DNA of 64,000 bases, taken from positions 30,800 to 94,799 of the forward strand of contig NZ_RQVS01000003.1 of assembly GCF_003865375.1 (NCBI RefSeq), in the 5' to 3' direction. The stretch comes from Gulosibacter macacae. GTDB taxonomy: Bacteria > Actinomycetota > Actinomycetes > Actinomycetales > Microbacteriaceae. The notes under the pieces were generated by a model. The model searched no databases. It worked only from the letters and a program-made list of their open reading frames with translations, and was not told where the DNA came from. The position numbers and the translations under genes are program-made. This document shows positions 9,315 to 18,731 of this stretch, piece by piece. The stretch's first letter is position 1, and each line of letters starts with the position of its first letter.

Positions 9315-10294
9315 TGACGGCATCCACACTCGAAGCTGAAGCGCCGATCACCGCGACCGAACCGCCTCGCAATGACCTCGTGCCGCACCAGCCGCACAGT
9401 TGGGTCGCCATCCTGTGCATCGTGCTCGGTCTGTTCCTGGCCGTGGGACTCGGCATTGCCGCGTTCATGAACGTGGGGTTCAACTCGCAGCGCACCATGG
9501 TCTCGGCAACTGCCGTTACTGAAGCCACCGAGAAACTCCTCATCAGTGGTGGTCGCGGCGATCTCGTCGTGCAGTTCTCAGGCACCGAGAATGTTGCCTC
9601 GTTTACCTCAGAGTCGCGTTCGGCCACGGGTCAACCGATCATGGAGTTGATCACTGAAGGCGACACGATGGTGCTGCGTTCGACTGGGAATGACAGCGGA
9701 CTCGGCGGCGTATTCGATGCCGTGACCGGCACGCTCACGTTGCCAGCGACGCTCCAAGGCGTGCTTGACCTCCAAGTCGATCTCAACGGTGGTGCGGTCC
9801 TTATTGACGGCCCGGTTGCCGCGCTCCACGGCACGATGAACGCCGGTGTCCTGACTGTGCTCAATCATGTGCGTGACGTCAATCTCAGCACGAGCATGGG
9901 CACAGTCGACCTTGCTGGCGGCGGATCCAATGTCACGCTCGATATCTCGGCCGGATCGGCCTACCTGGATGGCGACTTTGACACCATCAACGTCACAGCA
10001 GATGCCGCCGACATCCACGTCGACGGACAAACGCACCTCGCGTTCACCGCGCAGATGAACCTCAGCGAACTCTCGTTGCGCCTGGGGCCCACCCCACCGG
10101 CTGACATCACCATCAGTTCTGAGACCGGATCGGCGTTTCTTGACCTGCCTCCGGGCACCTACCAGCTGGCGCACAACGAAGGCGCGGCAGTGACGACGAC
10201 CATCGATCCGTCGTTCAACGTGAATGGCGGCGCAGACTCACCGCGGATCACCCTTGAAACGTCGTGGTCCGACGTGACGATCATGCCCTGGTGA
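9311..10294 (+). CDS. Membrane-anchored putative adhesin (DUF4097-like)
   Basis: The 327-residue protein has one clear transmembrane segment at about residues 32-55 and a long extracytoplasmic part. That part is a series of short polar beta-strand repeats (for example GGAVLIDG, GVLTVLNHVRDVNLSTSMGTVDLAGG, AYLDGDFDTINVTADAADIHV), typical of DUF4097/putative auto-transporter adhesin beta-helices. Such proteins are often encoded beside LiaRS- or PspC-type envelope stress systems, which agrees with its ATGA overlap with the response regulator. It ends just before a convergent lipoprotein gene. The exact function is unknown; a structural or sensing role at the envelope is inferred. Confidence 0.7.
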   Translation: MMTASTLEAEAPITATEPPRNDLVPHQPHSWVAILCIVLGLFLAVGLGIAAFMNVGFNSQRTMVSATAVTEATEKLLISGGRGDLVVQFSGTENVASFTSESRSATGQPIMELITEGDTMVLRSTGNDSGLGGVFDAVTGTLTLPATLQGVLDLQVDLNGGAVLIDGPVAALHGTMNAGVLTVLNHVRDVNLSTSMGTVDLAGGGSNVTLDISAGSAYLDGDFDTINVTADAADIHVDGQTHLAFTAQMNLSELSLRLGPTPPADITISSETGSAFLDLPPGTYQLAHNEGAAVTTTIDPSFNVNGGADSPRITLETSWSDVTIMPW

Positions 10295-10316
10295 CCGCGG
10301 CTGACTGCCGCGGCGA

Positions 10317-10787
10317 TTACTGGCCGCGGCAGTAGTCGCTCACTGCGGTGAGCGCGTTTCCGATTTCGGTGACCTGCTCACTCAGCGGACCGAGCTGCTG
10401 CAGCAGCGAGTTGTCCTGAATCGCAGAGTTGAGCGTCGACAACAGCGTGTCGAATGCCGACTTCACCCCGTCGAGCTTGGTGCGCAACTCAGGGTCGCTC
10501 GTCGCATCCGCAAGCCCACCAATGCGGTTGACGAGCCCCGAAATGCGTTCCACCGCAGCCGGTGCATCCGTCGCGAACTGATTCGCCACCTCGCCGATCT
10601 CGTCACCAATCGCTTGCAACTCCGGCGTGATCGTCTCGCAGGTAATCGACCCCGAGGGCAACGGCGTGGCGGGAGCGGCCTGCGTGGTGCTGGTCGTCGT
10701 CCCTGGGCCCATGGGGGCGCATCCGGCCAAGAGCGCCGCGGTCACGAGCGCGGTGGTCATCAGGATGCTGGTGTGGCGAGTGCGCAT
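10317..10787 (-). CDS. Small secreted lipoprotein with helical domain
   Basis: From the ATG at 10787, which follows AGGAG, the 156-residue product begins with a charged MRTRHT stretch, a hydrophobic segment and a lipobox LLAGC, so it should be lipidated on Cys22. A Thr/Pro-rich linker is followed by about 100 residues that look entirely helical, with heptad-like spacing (GEVANQFATDAPAAVERISGL). Two cysteines, one before ETITPEL and one near the C-terminal YCRGQ, could form a disulfide. I recognise no catalytic domain. An upstream in-frame extension runs into the ileS leader and is not used. Confidence 0.65.
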   Translation of the reverse strand: MRTRHTSILMTTALVTAALLAGCAPMGPGTTTSTTQAAPATPLPSGSITCETITPELQAIGDEIGEVANQFATDAPAAVERISGLVNRIGGLADATSDPELRTKLDGVKSAFDTLLSTLNSAIQDNSLLQQLGPLSEQVTEIGNALTAVSDYCRGQ

Positions 10788-10911
10788 GAGATCTCCTGGT
10801 GCGTTCAAACTGCAGGGGCATTCAATCTGCAGGTGGTTCGGGCGTGCCCCGAGTCTTGTGCTCTCGGCTGAACCAAGCCTGACCAGGTGCCGAAAAGCTG
10901 CCGAAACGGCG

Positions 10912-11133
10912 TAAGATGTGCGCAGCGACGATGATCCGCCATCAACGGGGAGTCTTCGGAAGAACGGTGCCGCAGGGTGCTCAGTAGAACCGAACGGGGC
11001 TGGCCCGTCACAGCCAACGAACGAGCGGCCACCGGAAAAGGTGGCAATCGGGGTGGTACCGCGCGAAAGCGTCCCTGAACGAGACCACGCCCAGGGCCAA
11101 AGCCCGGGCACGAATCGCAGGAGCCCGCATCCC
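10912..11133 (+). promoter_or_regulatory. T-box riboswitch leader of ileS
   Basis: The 5' region of ileS contains the T-box signature GGGTGGTACCGCG at 11051-11063, which forms the bulge that reads the tRNA acceptor end. Upstream are stem I-like repeats with ATC triplets (isoleucine specifier candidates near 10933 and 10941). The AGGAG ribosome-binding site at 11119-11123 lies downstream inside GC-rich alternative pairings. Actinobacterial ileS T-boxes are known to act on translation: uncharged tRNA-Ile frees the ribosome site. A candidate -10 (TAAGAT) is at 10912-10917. Specifier position and pairings are read by eye. Confidence 0.85.
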
Positions 11134-14100
11134 ATGACCTACCCGAGAAGCGCGTTCGGACCCGGAGCCGACGCCGTCAACGCCTCGCCCTCGTTCCCGC
11201 GCCTCGAAGAGCAGGTGCTCGAATTCTGGCGCGCCGATGACACCTTCCAGGCGTCAATTGATCACCGCGAAGGTGACGACGAGTGGGTGTTCTACGACGG
11301 CCCACCCTTCGCCAACGGTCTGCCGCACTACGGCCACCTGCTCACCGGCTACGCAAAGGATGTCTTCCCGCGCTACAACACCATGCGCGGCAAGCAGGTC
11401 AAGCGCGTCTTCGGCTGGGACACCCACGGGCTGCCCGCCGAACTCGAGGCAATGAAGCAGCTCGGCATCAACACCAAGGACGAGATCGAGTCGATGGGCA
11501 TCGGCGAATTCAACGCCGCCGCCAAGGAATCGGTGCTCCGCTACACGCAGGAGTGGCGCGACTATGTCGAACGCCAGGGCCGCTGGGTCGACTTTGAGAA
11601 CGGCTACAAGACGCTCGACCTCGGCTACATGGAGTCGGTGATCTGGGCGTTCAAGCAGCTCTTCGACCAGGGTCTCGCCTATGAGGGCTTCCGTGTGCTG
11701 CCGTATTGCTGGCACGACGAGACGCCGCTGTCCAACCACGAACTGCGCATGGACGATGACGTCTACCAGGATCGTCAAGACAACACCGTCACGGTCGCCT
11801 TCCCGCTGCGCGGCGGTATCGCCGAAGAACTCGACCTTGAGGGCGTGCGCGCGCTCGCCTGGACGACCACGCCCTGGACGCTCCCGACGAACCTCGCGCT
11901 GGCTGTTGGGCCGCAGGTGGAGTACGCGCTCATCTACGCCGGCCCGAACGGTGCCGCCGACGGTGGCGAGGCCGGCCGCACCCGCTATCTGCTCGCGACC
12001 GAACGCATCCCTTCTTATGCGAAGGAACTCGGCTACGAGTCGGCCGACGCCGCCGGCGAAGCGATCCGCGACACGATCCGCGGCCGCGAACTCGAAAACC
12101 TCGAGTACGAGCCGCTCTGGGACTTCTTCACCGACGACGCGAAGTGGGGCACCGGCCGTGCCTTCCGCATCCTCGTTGATGACTACGTCACCACCTCGGA
12201 CGGTACCGGCATCGTGCACCAGGCCCCCGCCTACGGTGAAGACGATATGCGAGTGGCTTCGGCCGCTGGCATCCCGACCATCATCTCGGTGGATGCGGGT
12301 GGCCGCTTCCTCGACACCGTGCCGCCGGTCGCCGGGGTGCAGGTGTTCGAGGCGAACCGCACGCTCATCCAGCTGCTCAAGGCCGATGGTCGCCTGCTGC
12401 AGCAGAAGTCGTACGTGCACTCCTACCCGCACTGCTGGCGCTGCAAGAACCCGCTCATCTACAAGGCGGTGTCGAGCTGGTTCGTCAAGGTCACCGATTT
12501 CCGCGACGAGATGATTGAGCTCAACGAGCAGATCGAGTGGGTGCCCGAGAACGTCAAGCACGGCCAGTTTGGCAAGTGGCTTGAAGGTGCCCGCGACTGG
12601 TCGATCTCGCGCAACCGGTACTGGGGTTCGCCCATCCCGGTGTGGCGCAGTGACGACCCGAACTACCCGCGCGTCGATGTCTACGGCTCGCTTGACGAAC
12701 TCGAGCGCGATTTCGGTGTGCGCCCGACCGATCTGCACCGCCCCGCGATCGACGAGCTCGTGCGCCCGAATCCCGACGACCCAACCGGCAAGTCGATGAT
12801 GCGTCGCATCCCTGATGTGCTTGATGTCTGGTTCGACTCGGGTTCGATGCCGTTCGCGCAGGTGCACTATCCGTTCGAGAACGGCGAGTGGTTCGACACG
12901 CACTCGCCCGCCGACTTCATCGTCGAATACATCGGCCAGACCCGTGGCTGGTTCTACGTCATGCACGTGCTCTCGACCGCGCTTTTCCACCGTCCGGCCT
13001 ATCGCCGCGTGGTCTCACACGGCATTGTGCTCGGCTCCGACGGTCGCAAGATGTCGAAGTCGCTGCAGAACTACCCCGACGTCAACGAGGTCTTCGATCG
13101 CGATGGCTCGGATGCGATGCGCTGGTTCTTGCTCGCGAGCTCGGTGCTGCGCGGTGGCAACCTCGTCGTCACCGAAGAGGCGATTCGTGAATCCACGCGC
13201 CAGTTCCTGCTGCCGCTGTGGTCAACCTATTACTTCTTCACCACCTACGCGAATAGCGCCGGGGGCCCGGGGGAGAGCTACGAAGCCCAGTGGCGCACCG
13301 ATTCGACTCACCTGCTCGACCGCTACATCCTGGCGAAATTGCGCGACACGATCGAGGCGGTGACCGTCGACCTCGACGCTCTCGATGCCTCGAACGCCAC
13401 GGCGCGCCTGCGTGACTTCGCCGACCTCCTCACAAACTGGTACGTGCGTCGCTCGCGCGACCGCTTCTGGGTGGGCGTTGACGCCGAGGCCGATAGCCGC
13501 GACGCGTTCGACACGCTCTACACGGTGCTCGAAACGCTTTGCCGCATCGCCGCACCGCTCGCGCCGTTCGTCACCGAAACCGTGTGGCGCGGACTCACCG
13601 GCGAGCGCTCGGTGCATCTCGCCGATTGGCCGAACCCGGCCGACTTCCCGGCCGATGCTGAACTCGTTGCCGCCATGGACGGCGTGCGCGAGGTGGTGTC
13701 GGGCGGCCAGGCACTGCGCAAGCAGCACCACCTGCGGGTGCGGCTGCCGCTGCAGTCGCTCACCGTGATCACGACGCGGGCGGCCGAACTTGACCCGTTC
13801 GCGAGCATCGTGGCCGACGAACTCAACCTGCGCGAGGTGCGCTTCGTGCCGCGCACTGATGAGACCGCCGCCGAATACGGCGTCTCCAAGGTGCTGCAGG
13901 TCAACGCGCGTGCTGCGGGCCCCCGTCTCGGCAAGCAGGTGCAGCAGGCGATCAAGGGCTCGAAGTCGGGCGATTGGCAAGAGGTCGACGGCGTGGTGAC
14001 CGCCGGCGGCATTGTGCTCGAGCCGAGCGAATACGAACTGCGGCTCGAAATCGCCGATGCCCAGGGCGACGATGTGCTCGACCTCCTCGGCGACGGCTCG

Positions 14101-14406
14101 ATCCTCGTGCTCGACACTGCAGTCTCACCGGAACTTGCCGCCGAAGGCGTCGCTCGCGACGCGGTGCGCGCGGTGCAGGATGCGCGCAAGGCTGCTGGCC
14201 TGGAAGTGAGCGACCGCATCCGCCTCGCCCTGCGTGCCGACGACGCATCGGTCGCTGCGCTCGAATCGCAGGCTGCTCTCATCCAGGGCGAAACGCTTGC
14301 GCTCGAATATTCGGTGACCGGCGGTCTTGCCCCCGAAACTGAGCGAGCGGGCATCCCGCACTCGTATGGTGCGCTCGAAATTGAACTGGAAAAGGTGCAG
14401 GCATGA
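11134..14406 (+). CDS. ileS: Isoleucine--tRNA ligase
   Basis: IleS charges tRNA-Ile and edits valine. The HIGH motif is the HYGH variant in [11 protein letters not shown] and the KMSKS motif is KMSKSLQN. The 1,090-residue length and HYGH form are those of the eukaryote/archaeal-like IleS (often mupirocin-insensitive) found in many actinobacteria. The editing CP1 domain lies between them, and a C-terminal domain follows the anticodon-binding region. The ATG at 11134 follows AGGAG; an in-frame upstream extension covers the T-box and is not translated. The stop overlaps folC by ATGA. Confidence 0.97.
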   Translation: MTYPRSAFGPGADAVNASPSFPRLEEQVLEFWRADDTFQASIDHREGDDEWVFYDGPPFANGLPHYGHLLTGYAKDVFPRYNTMRGKQVKRVFGWDTHGLPAELEAMKQLGINTKDEIESMGIGEFNAAAKESVLRYTQEWRDYVERQGRWVDFENGYKTLDLGYMESVIWAFKQLFDQGLAYEGFRVLPYCWHDETPLSNHELRMDDDVYQDRQDNTVTVAFPLRGGIAEELDLEGVRALAWTTTPWTLPTNLALAVGPQVEYALIYAGPNGAADGGEAGRTRYLLATERIPSYAKELGYESADAAGEAIRDTIRGRELENLEYEPLWDFFTDDAKWGTGRAFRILVDDYVTTSDGTGIVHQAPAYGEDDMRVASAAGIPTIISVDAGGRFLDTVPPVAGVQVFEANRTLIQLLKADGRLLQQKSYVHSYPHCWRCKNPLIYKAVSSWFVKVTDFRDEMIELNEQIEWVPENVKHGQFGKWLEGARDWSISRNRYWGSPIPVWRSDDPNYPRVDVYGSLDELERDFGVRPTDLHRPAIDELVRPNPDDPTGKSMMRRIPDVLDVWFDSGSMPFAQVHYPFENGEWFDTHSPADFIVEYIGQTRGWFYVMHVLSTALFHRPAYRRVVSHGIVLGSDGRKMSKSLQNYPDVNEVFDRDGSDAMRWFLLASSVLRGGNLVVTEEAIRESTRQFLLPLWSTYYFFTTYANSAGGPGESYEAQWRTDSTHLLDRYILAKLRDTIEAVTVDLDALDASNATARLRDFADLLTNWYVRRSRDRFWVGVDAEADSRDAFDTLYTVLETLCRIAAPLAPFVTETVWRGLTGERSVHLADWPNPADFPADAELVAAMDGVREVVSGGQALRKQHHLRVRLPLQSLTVITTRAAELDPFASIVADELNLREVRFVPRTDETAAEYGVSKVLQVNARAAGPRLGKQVQQAIKGSKSGDWQEVDGVVTAGGIVLEPSEYELRLEIADAQGDDVLDLLGDGSILVLDTAVSPELAAEGVARDAVRAVQDARKAAGLEVSDRIRLALRADDASVAALESQAALIQGETLALEYSVTGGLAPETERAGIPHSYGALEIELEKVQA

Positions 14407-16085
14407 GTGGTCGGGATGCATTCGGTCGCGACGACGAGCGCGACGAAGAATTTGACGGCAACGAGCGTGAGGGCGGAGCTGTTGACTCGAGCGAGATGAC
14501 GCCGGAGGAACTCATCGCGCTCCTCGGCGGCAGCCCCTTCGACCCGACGCTCGACCCGGAACTCGCTGAACTCGACGAACTCGACGACGACGATCTCAGC
14601 GAGTTCGGTGGCGCCGCGCCCGACGAGGCGCTCTCAGAGCGCGAACTCGCTGAACGCCGTCGCGCCCTCGACACCGATTGGGCAGCCGAGGCCGAGCGCG
14701 TCTATGACGAACTGCTCGAGCGCGTCGGCGAAGCACAGCCCGAGCCGCGCCTCGAAGCCACTCGGCGTGCTTGTGAACTCCTCGGCGATGTGCACGATGG
14801 CTGGTCGATGGTGCACATCACCGGTACGAACGGAAAGTCGTCAACGGCGCGCATCACCGAGTCGCTCGTGCGGGCCCACGGGTTGCGCACGGGACTCCTC
14901 ACGAGTCCGCACCTCGTGCGGGTCAACGAGCGCATCTGCCTCGACGGCGAGCCCATTTCCGACGAACGCCTCGTCACAGTTTGGCGCGATATCGAACCCA
15001 TCCTCGGGCTCGTCGACGCCGAACTCGAAGCTGCGGGTGACCCGCCGCTCACCTTCTTCGAAGCGCTCACGGCGCTCGCCTATGCGGCCTTCACCGACGC
15101 GACCATTGACATCGGCATCGTTGAGGTCGGCATGGGCGGCGAGTGGGATTCCACCAATATCGCCGATGGCGATGTGGCGGTGTTCGCACCGATCGCGCTC
15201 GACCACCAGGGCCGACTCGGTTCGACTCTGGCCGAGATTGCGCGCACGAAGGCCGGCATCATCAAACCGGGTGCCGAAGTGGTCACCGCCGAACAGGCCC
15301 CCGAAGTGCTCGACGAGCTTCGCCGTGCCTGCGAAATTCAGGCTGCAGAACTCTTCACCGAACCAACCGACTTTGGGGTCGCATCCGACCAACTCGCGGT
15401 CGGCGGGCGACTTGTCGAAGTGCGCGGCTTGCGCGGCACTTACCCGCCGTCGGCCGTGCGACTTTCTGGCGACTACCAGGCCCACAATGTCGCGCTCGCC
15501 GTCGCCGCCGTCGAGACGCTCCTTGGGGAGCGGCTGAACGACGAGGCGCTCGCGGCGGGCCTGCTTGACGCGAAGTCGCCCGGCCGCCTCGATCTCATTG
15601 GCACTGAGCCGAGCGTGCTCATCGACGCCGCCCACAACCCGCACGGTGCCGAGCACCTCGCCGTCGCCCTGCGTGAGTCGTTCGCATTCGACGACCTCGT
15701 CCTCGTGCTCGGTGTGCTGCGTGAAAAGAACGTCGAGGGCATCATCAAGCCGCTCGCTGAGATTGCCTCGCGCATCATCATTACCGAGTCAGACTCGCCG
15801 CGAGCGATTCCAGCGTGGGAGCTCGCCGAACTCGTTCGCGATGCCATCGGTGACGAGGCCGCCGAAGCGAAGCGTGTCGAGGTCGTGGAGCGTTCGTATG
15901 ACGCCTTCGACCTCGCGCGTCGCGAGGCCGTAGAACTTGGGATGCGAGGCTCAGCAGGTGTGCTCATCACTGGCTCAATCACCCTGATCGGTGAGGCCGC
16001 GGGGATCGCGGAAGAAGATGGCTGGCGCACTGGCGGGGGCGACTCACCGCTCTCAATCGGCGCTGGACCGGAGGGGAGCCAATGA
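14403..16085 (+). CDS. folC: Folylpolyglutamate / dihydrofolate synthase with acidic N-terminal extension
   Basis: FolC adds glutamate residues to folates (and may join dihydropteroate to glutamate). The Mur-ligase P-loop ITGTNGKSS is at about residue 139, followed by [14 protein letters not shown], the metal/ATP segment [13 protein letters not shown], and a C-terminal glutamate-ligase domain ([13 protein letters not shown]). Total length is 560 residues because about 90 very acidic residues ([11 protein letters not shown]) precede the usual family start near [17 protein letters not shown]. The start at 14403 overlaps the ileS stop as ATGA, which supports translation of the extension. The gene overlaps the next membrane gene by ATGA. 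Confidence 0.93.
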   Translation: MSGRDAFGRDDERDEEFDGNEREGGAVDSSEMTPEELIALLGGSPFDPTLDPELAELDELDDDDLSEFGGAAPDEALSERELAERRRALDTDWAAEAERVYDELLERVGEAQPEPRLEATRRACELLGDVHDGWSMVHITGTNGKSSTARITESLVRAHGLRTGLLTSPHLVRVNERICLDGEPISDERLVTVWRDIEPILGLVDAELEAAGDPPLTFFEALTALAYAAFTDATIDIGIVEVGMGGEWDSTNIADGDVAVFAPIALDHQGRLGSTLAEIARTKAGIIKPGAEVVTAEQAPEVLDELRRACEIQAAELFTEPTDFGVASDQLAVGGRLVEVRGLRGTYPPSAVRLSGDYQAHNVALAVAAVETLLGERLNDEALAAGLLDAKSPGRLDLIGTEPSVLIDAAHNPHGAEHLAVALRESFAFDDLVLVLGVLREKNVEGIIKPLAEIASRIIITESDSPRAIPAWELAELVRDAIGDEAAEAKRVEVVERSYDAFDLARREAVELGMRGSAGVLITGSITLIGEAAGIAEEDGWRTGGGDSPLSIGAGPEGSQ

Positions 16086-16522
16086 GCCGCCGCCGCTATC
16101 GCTCGATGATTGAACAGCTCGGTTCGATCCTGGTTGCGTTCGAACTCGTTGCTGTGCTCTGCGCTGGACTGGCACTGTTCGGATTGAGCGTCTTGCCGCC
16201 GGCACTTGCCCTCGGTGGCACCGCCGTGTTCATGCTGCTCCTCGTTATCAGTGTGCGCACGCTGCGTCAGCCCTGGGGTAAGTGGTTCCTGCTCGCGCTG
16301 CAGATCGCCCTCACGCTCACCGGTTTTCTCCACGGCTCGATGTGGTTTGTCGGCGGTGTCTTCCTCGCGGCGTGGATCTACTGCTTGCGCCACGGCATCC
16401 GCATTGATGCCGAACGCGCCCCGATCATTGCCGAATATGAGCGGGCGCTTGCCGCCGGCGAAATTGACGAGTCGGGTGCGCCGATGAGCGGCGCATCCGT
16501 TGATCACGACGACGCACGGTAG
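16082..16522 (+). CDS. DUF4233-type four-helix membrane protein
   Basis: The 146-residue protein has four hydrophobic segments at about 15-37, 40-60, 68-84 and 88-105 and an acidic, soluble C-terminus. This length, topology and position directly after folC are typical of DUF4233 proteins in actinobacteria. It overlaps folC by ATGA and so is part of the ileS-folC unit. ndk follows after about 50 bases. The function of this family is not established; the conserved neighbourhood suggests linkage with the folate/tRNA synthetase cluster only by co-transcription. Confidence 0.75.
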   Translation: MSRRRYRSMIEQLGSILVAFELVAVLCAGLALFGLSVLPPALALGGTAVFMLLLVISVRTLRQPWGKWFLLALQIALTLTGFLHGSMWFVGGVFLAAWIYCLRHGIRIDAERAPIIAEYERALAAGEIDESGAPMSGASVDHDDAR

Positions 16523-16569
16523 CGTCGTGGGTAGTGCGCCACGAGCGCCGCACTTAGATAGGAGCCACT

Positions 16570-16995
16570 ATGACTAACGCAGTCGAAGCCACCCTCGTAC
16601 TTGTAAAGCCTGACGGCGTTCGCCGTAACCTCACCGGCGAGGTGCTCGCCCGCATTGAGCGCAAGGGCTACACCGTCACCGGCCTCAAGATGGTCAACGC
16701 CGATCGTGCGCTGCTCGAGAAGCATTACGAAGAGCACATTGAGAAGCCGTTCTTTGGTGCCCTCTGCGACTTCATGGAGTCGGGCCCGATCGTCGCGGTG
16801 CGCGTTGAGGGCAACCGCGTGGTCGAGGGCTTCCGCTCGCTCGCTGGCGAGACGAACCCCACTGCGGCGCGTCCGGGCACCATCCGTGGCGACTTCGGCC
16901 GCGATTGGGGCACCGTCGCGATCGAAAACATCGTGCACGGTTCCGACTCGAGCCTCTCGGCTGAGCGCGAGCTCGGTATCTGGTTCGCCGAGTAG
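16570..16995 (+). CDS. ndk: Nucleoside diphosphate kinase
   Basis: Ndk moves the gamma-phosphate from ATP to other nucleoside diphosphates to balance the (d)NTP pools. The protein has the normal length of 141 residues. It opens with TLVLVKPDGVRRNL; the substrate loop contains ARPGTIRGDF and the phospho-histidine is in ENIVHGSDS. AGGAG precedes the ATG. It sits at the end of the ileS-folC-DUF4233 cluster and is closed by a strong hairpin terminator. Nothing unusual was seen. Confidence 0.98.
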   Translation: MTNAVEATLVLVKPDGVRRNLTGEVLARIERKGYTVTGLKMVNADRALLEKHYEEHIEKPFFGALCDFMESGPIVAVRVEGNRVVEGFRSLAGETNPTAARPGTIRGDFGRDWGTVAIENIVHGSDSSLSAERELGIWFAE

Positions 16996-17013
16996 ACGTA
17001 CCGGCCAACTGGA

Positions 17014-17064
17014 GCAAAAACGGGGGTCATCCGGCGCATAGCGCCGGATGACCCCAGTTTTTGC
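17014..17064. terminator. Bidirectional terminator after ndk
   Basis: A long inverted repeat (GCAAAAAC, then GGGGTCATCCGGCGC, and the complements) is flanked by A and T runs on the two sides. It lies between ndk and the convergent DUF559 gene and should terminate both. Confidence 0.9.
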
Positions 17065-17085
17065 ACCGATCGGCCGACGCATCGT

Positions 17086-17952
17086 TCACCAACGGTGCTT
17101 GCGCAGCTTGACGAACTCGAGAATCTCGCGTTCACACGCTTCCCAACGCTCCATGATGTCGCGCGAGGTAAACCGCAACACAATGTAGCCATTCGCGTGC
17201 AGGGTGCGATCCTTGCGCCGGTCGCGCTCATAGTCAGCCGGGCTCGAATGGTAGGCAAAGCCGTCGACTTCAATGATGAGACGATCGCCAATGAGGAAAT
17301 CGACGGGCCACCCACACACCCACTCTTGCTGGCGTACTGCAAGCCTTCGAGCCGCAAGTCGGAGCCGCACAAGTGTTTCGAGTCCGGATTCCGATTTCAA
17401 CTCCGGATCAACGAGGCGCAGCGCTTCGCGCAGCCGCGCGTTGCCGTACAGCCCGATCGCCAGCGCCTGCTCGTAGGTCATGCCACGACGCATCGCCGAT
17501 TCGATGGTGGCCACGAGGTCATCTCGTTCGAGACACTGCGCTGAAGTGAGAATTGCAACCGCGACGCTATCAATGGCACCGGTTGGTGGCGGTGCCGCAT
17601 GCGCCACATGCGCGACGCTGAGCGGTGCGAACTGTTTGCGCACCGTACTTGCGGCCCAATCAGCCATTCGCTTGCGACTCATGCGTAAATGAGCTCCCTC
17701 AGCGCGTTTCGGAATCCATAGTCCGTAGTGTTCGAGGGCAGAAATACAGGTCAAGTTGCTACCGGCCATGCGCGCGATGCTGAGTTGGCTGAGTGGGCGA
17801 TCGATTGCGCAGTACATGCCCTTGCGCATTCGAAGGAGGATTCCCTCGGAAACTGCCTGGGCAATAGCGTGCTTGGTGAGGCCCGCACGTGTGAGATGAC
17901 CGGTGCTGATGACGCCGTGGTGGTCGATGAGGAGTTGATGCAACTGATTCAC
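17086..17952 (-). CDS. AbiEi-type winged helix plus DUF559 (Vsr-like) nuclease-fold protein
   Basis: The first ~100 residues resemble the AbiEi antitoxin-like winged-helix module (HGVISTGHLTRAGLTKHAIAQAV, then MRKGMYCAI). The C-terminal half is a DUF559 domain related to Vsr/PD-(D/E)XK nucleases: VDFLIGDRLIIEVDGFAYH carries the candidate acidic residues, with YERDRRKDRTLHANGY and a final VLRFTSRDI strand. This two-domain protein is common in actinobacterial chromosomes and usually stands alone. No toxin partner is encoded next to it. It is convergent with ndk. Nuclease activity is plausible because the D...EVD residues are present, but a housekeeping or regulatory role is equally possible. 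Confidence 0.75.
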   Translation of the reverse strand: MNQLHQLLIDHHGVISTGHLTRAGLTKHAIAQAVSEGILLRMRKGMYCAIDRPLSQLSIARMAGSNLTCISALEHYGLWIPKRAEGAHLRMSRKRMADWAASTVRKQFAPLSVAHVAHAAPPPTGAIDSVAVAILTSAQCLERDDLVATIESAMRRGMTYEQALAIGLYGNARLREALRLVDPELKSESGLETLVRLRLAARRLAVRQQEWVCGWPVDFLIGDRLIIEVDGFAYHSSPADYERDRRKDRTLHANGYIVLRFTSRDIMERWEACEREILEFVKLRKHRW

Positions 17953-18039
17953 GGGTGGATATTGACTGCGCCAACCCGCTGAGGCATGGACACGCTCGTG
18001 AGTCTGTGGATATTCGACTTTCCACAGGGGGCGCGGTTG

Positions 18040-18429
18040 CTACGCGGTTGAAGCCCCGGTGCTCGGCCAGACTCGCGGCGTTCGCGGATCTACCGAGCGA
18101 AGAAGGCCGCCGACCGGCCAATCAAGCTCGTGGCGAACGAGCGCGGCGCCGACTGCATTGAGATCGTCCTCTTTCACGACGATCACCGGCGGCCGCACTT
18201 CGAGGATGTAGACGCGCCGCCACACGCCATCAATCAGTAGCTCGTACGGGTCGGCAAGGTAACCGATGCCAAGCTCCTCAAGCGTCGTTTCGGCGGTCAT
18301 CCAATCGACTGGCTCGGTGCGACGACGCCCGAGTAGGTCGATGACGCGGAAGTCGTCGCCTACAGGCTCGATCCAGCCGAGGAGTTCGCCGTCGATTCCG
18401 CGGCGGTGGGGGATGAGGTCGATCGACAT
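18040..18429 (-). CDS. Conserved hypothetical protein (129 aa)
   Basis: I do not recognise a characterised family. The product is soluble, acidic at the start, and mostly short beta-strands (GELLGWIEPVGDDFRVIDLLGR, WRRVYILEVRPPVIVVKEDDL). It has no signal peptide or membrane helix and no cysteine motif. It lies between the DUF559 gene and the rne leader, on the strand opposite rne. Codon use matches the chromosomal neighbours, which supports it being coding. Confidence 0.55.
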   Translation of the reverse strand: MSIDLIPHRRGIDGELLGWIEPVGDDFRVIDLLGRRRTEPVDWMTAETTLEELGIGYLADPYELLIDGVWRRVYILEVRPPVIVVKEDDLNAVGAALVRHELDWPVGGLLRSVDPRTPRVWPSTGASTA

Positions 18430-18731
18430 GCGTTGAGCCTACGAGGCATTGGTGGTGGTCTCGATCACCTCCGCTTGGCTCCGGCACTCGACCTCCCAGG
18501 TATGGCCGGGGATACAGATGACGCTCAGCGTCGACACCCAACGAGGATGCGTGGACCGTGAGATACTGTGACGGTGCGCGCAAGCGCATCAAGACTTTTG
18601 GGGCAGATGCCTCGACCTGCCGCACCTCGCGGCGACGCCGCCCAGCGGCGCACAGAATTCCCGCGGCGCGCCCGCGGCACAACATGATCGACCAGGACCG
18701 CTGAGCGACTGGTCGAAGTAGGAGAGCCGGA
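18430..18731. other. Intergenic region upstream of rne
   Basis: This roughly 300-base stretch between divergent genes must hold the rne promoter and leader. It ends in GGAG before the rne ATG. RNase E genes often control themselves through their 5' leader; several GC-rich inverted repeats are visible around 18640-18680, but I cannot support a specific regulatory element. I see no gene here. Confidence 0.4.

Noticed and set aside
10918-11133. Extended N-terminus of IleS
   Set aside because: It covers the T-box signature and ribosome site, so it is leader RNA.
11254-12990. A 578-codon open frame antisense to ileS
   Set aside because: It is the mirror of a highly expressed, GC-rich synthetase gene; no ribosome site or family pattern, and the ileS motifs fix the coding strand.
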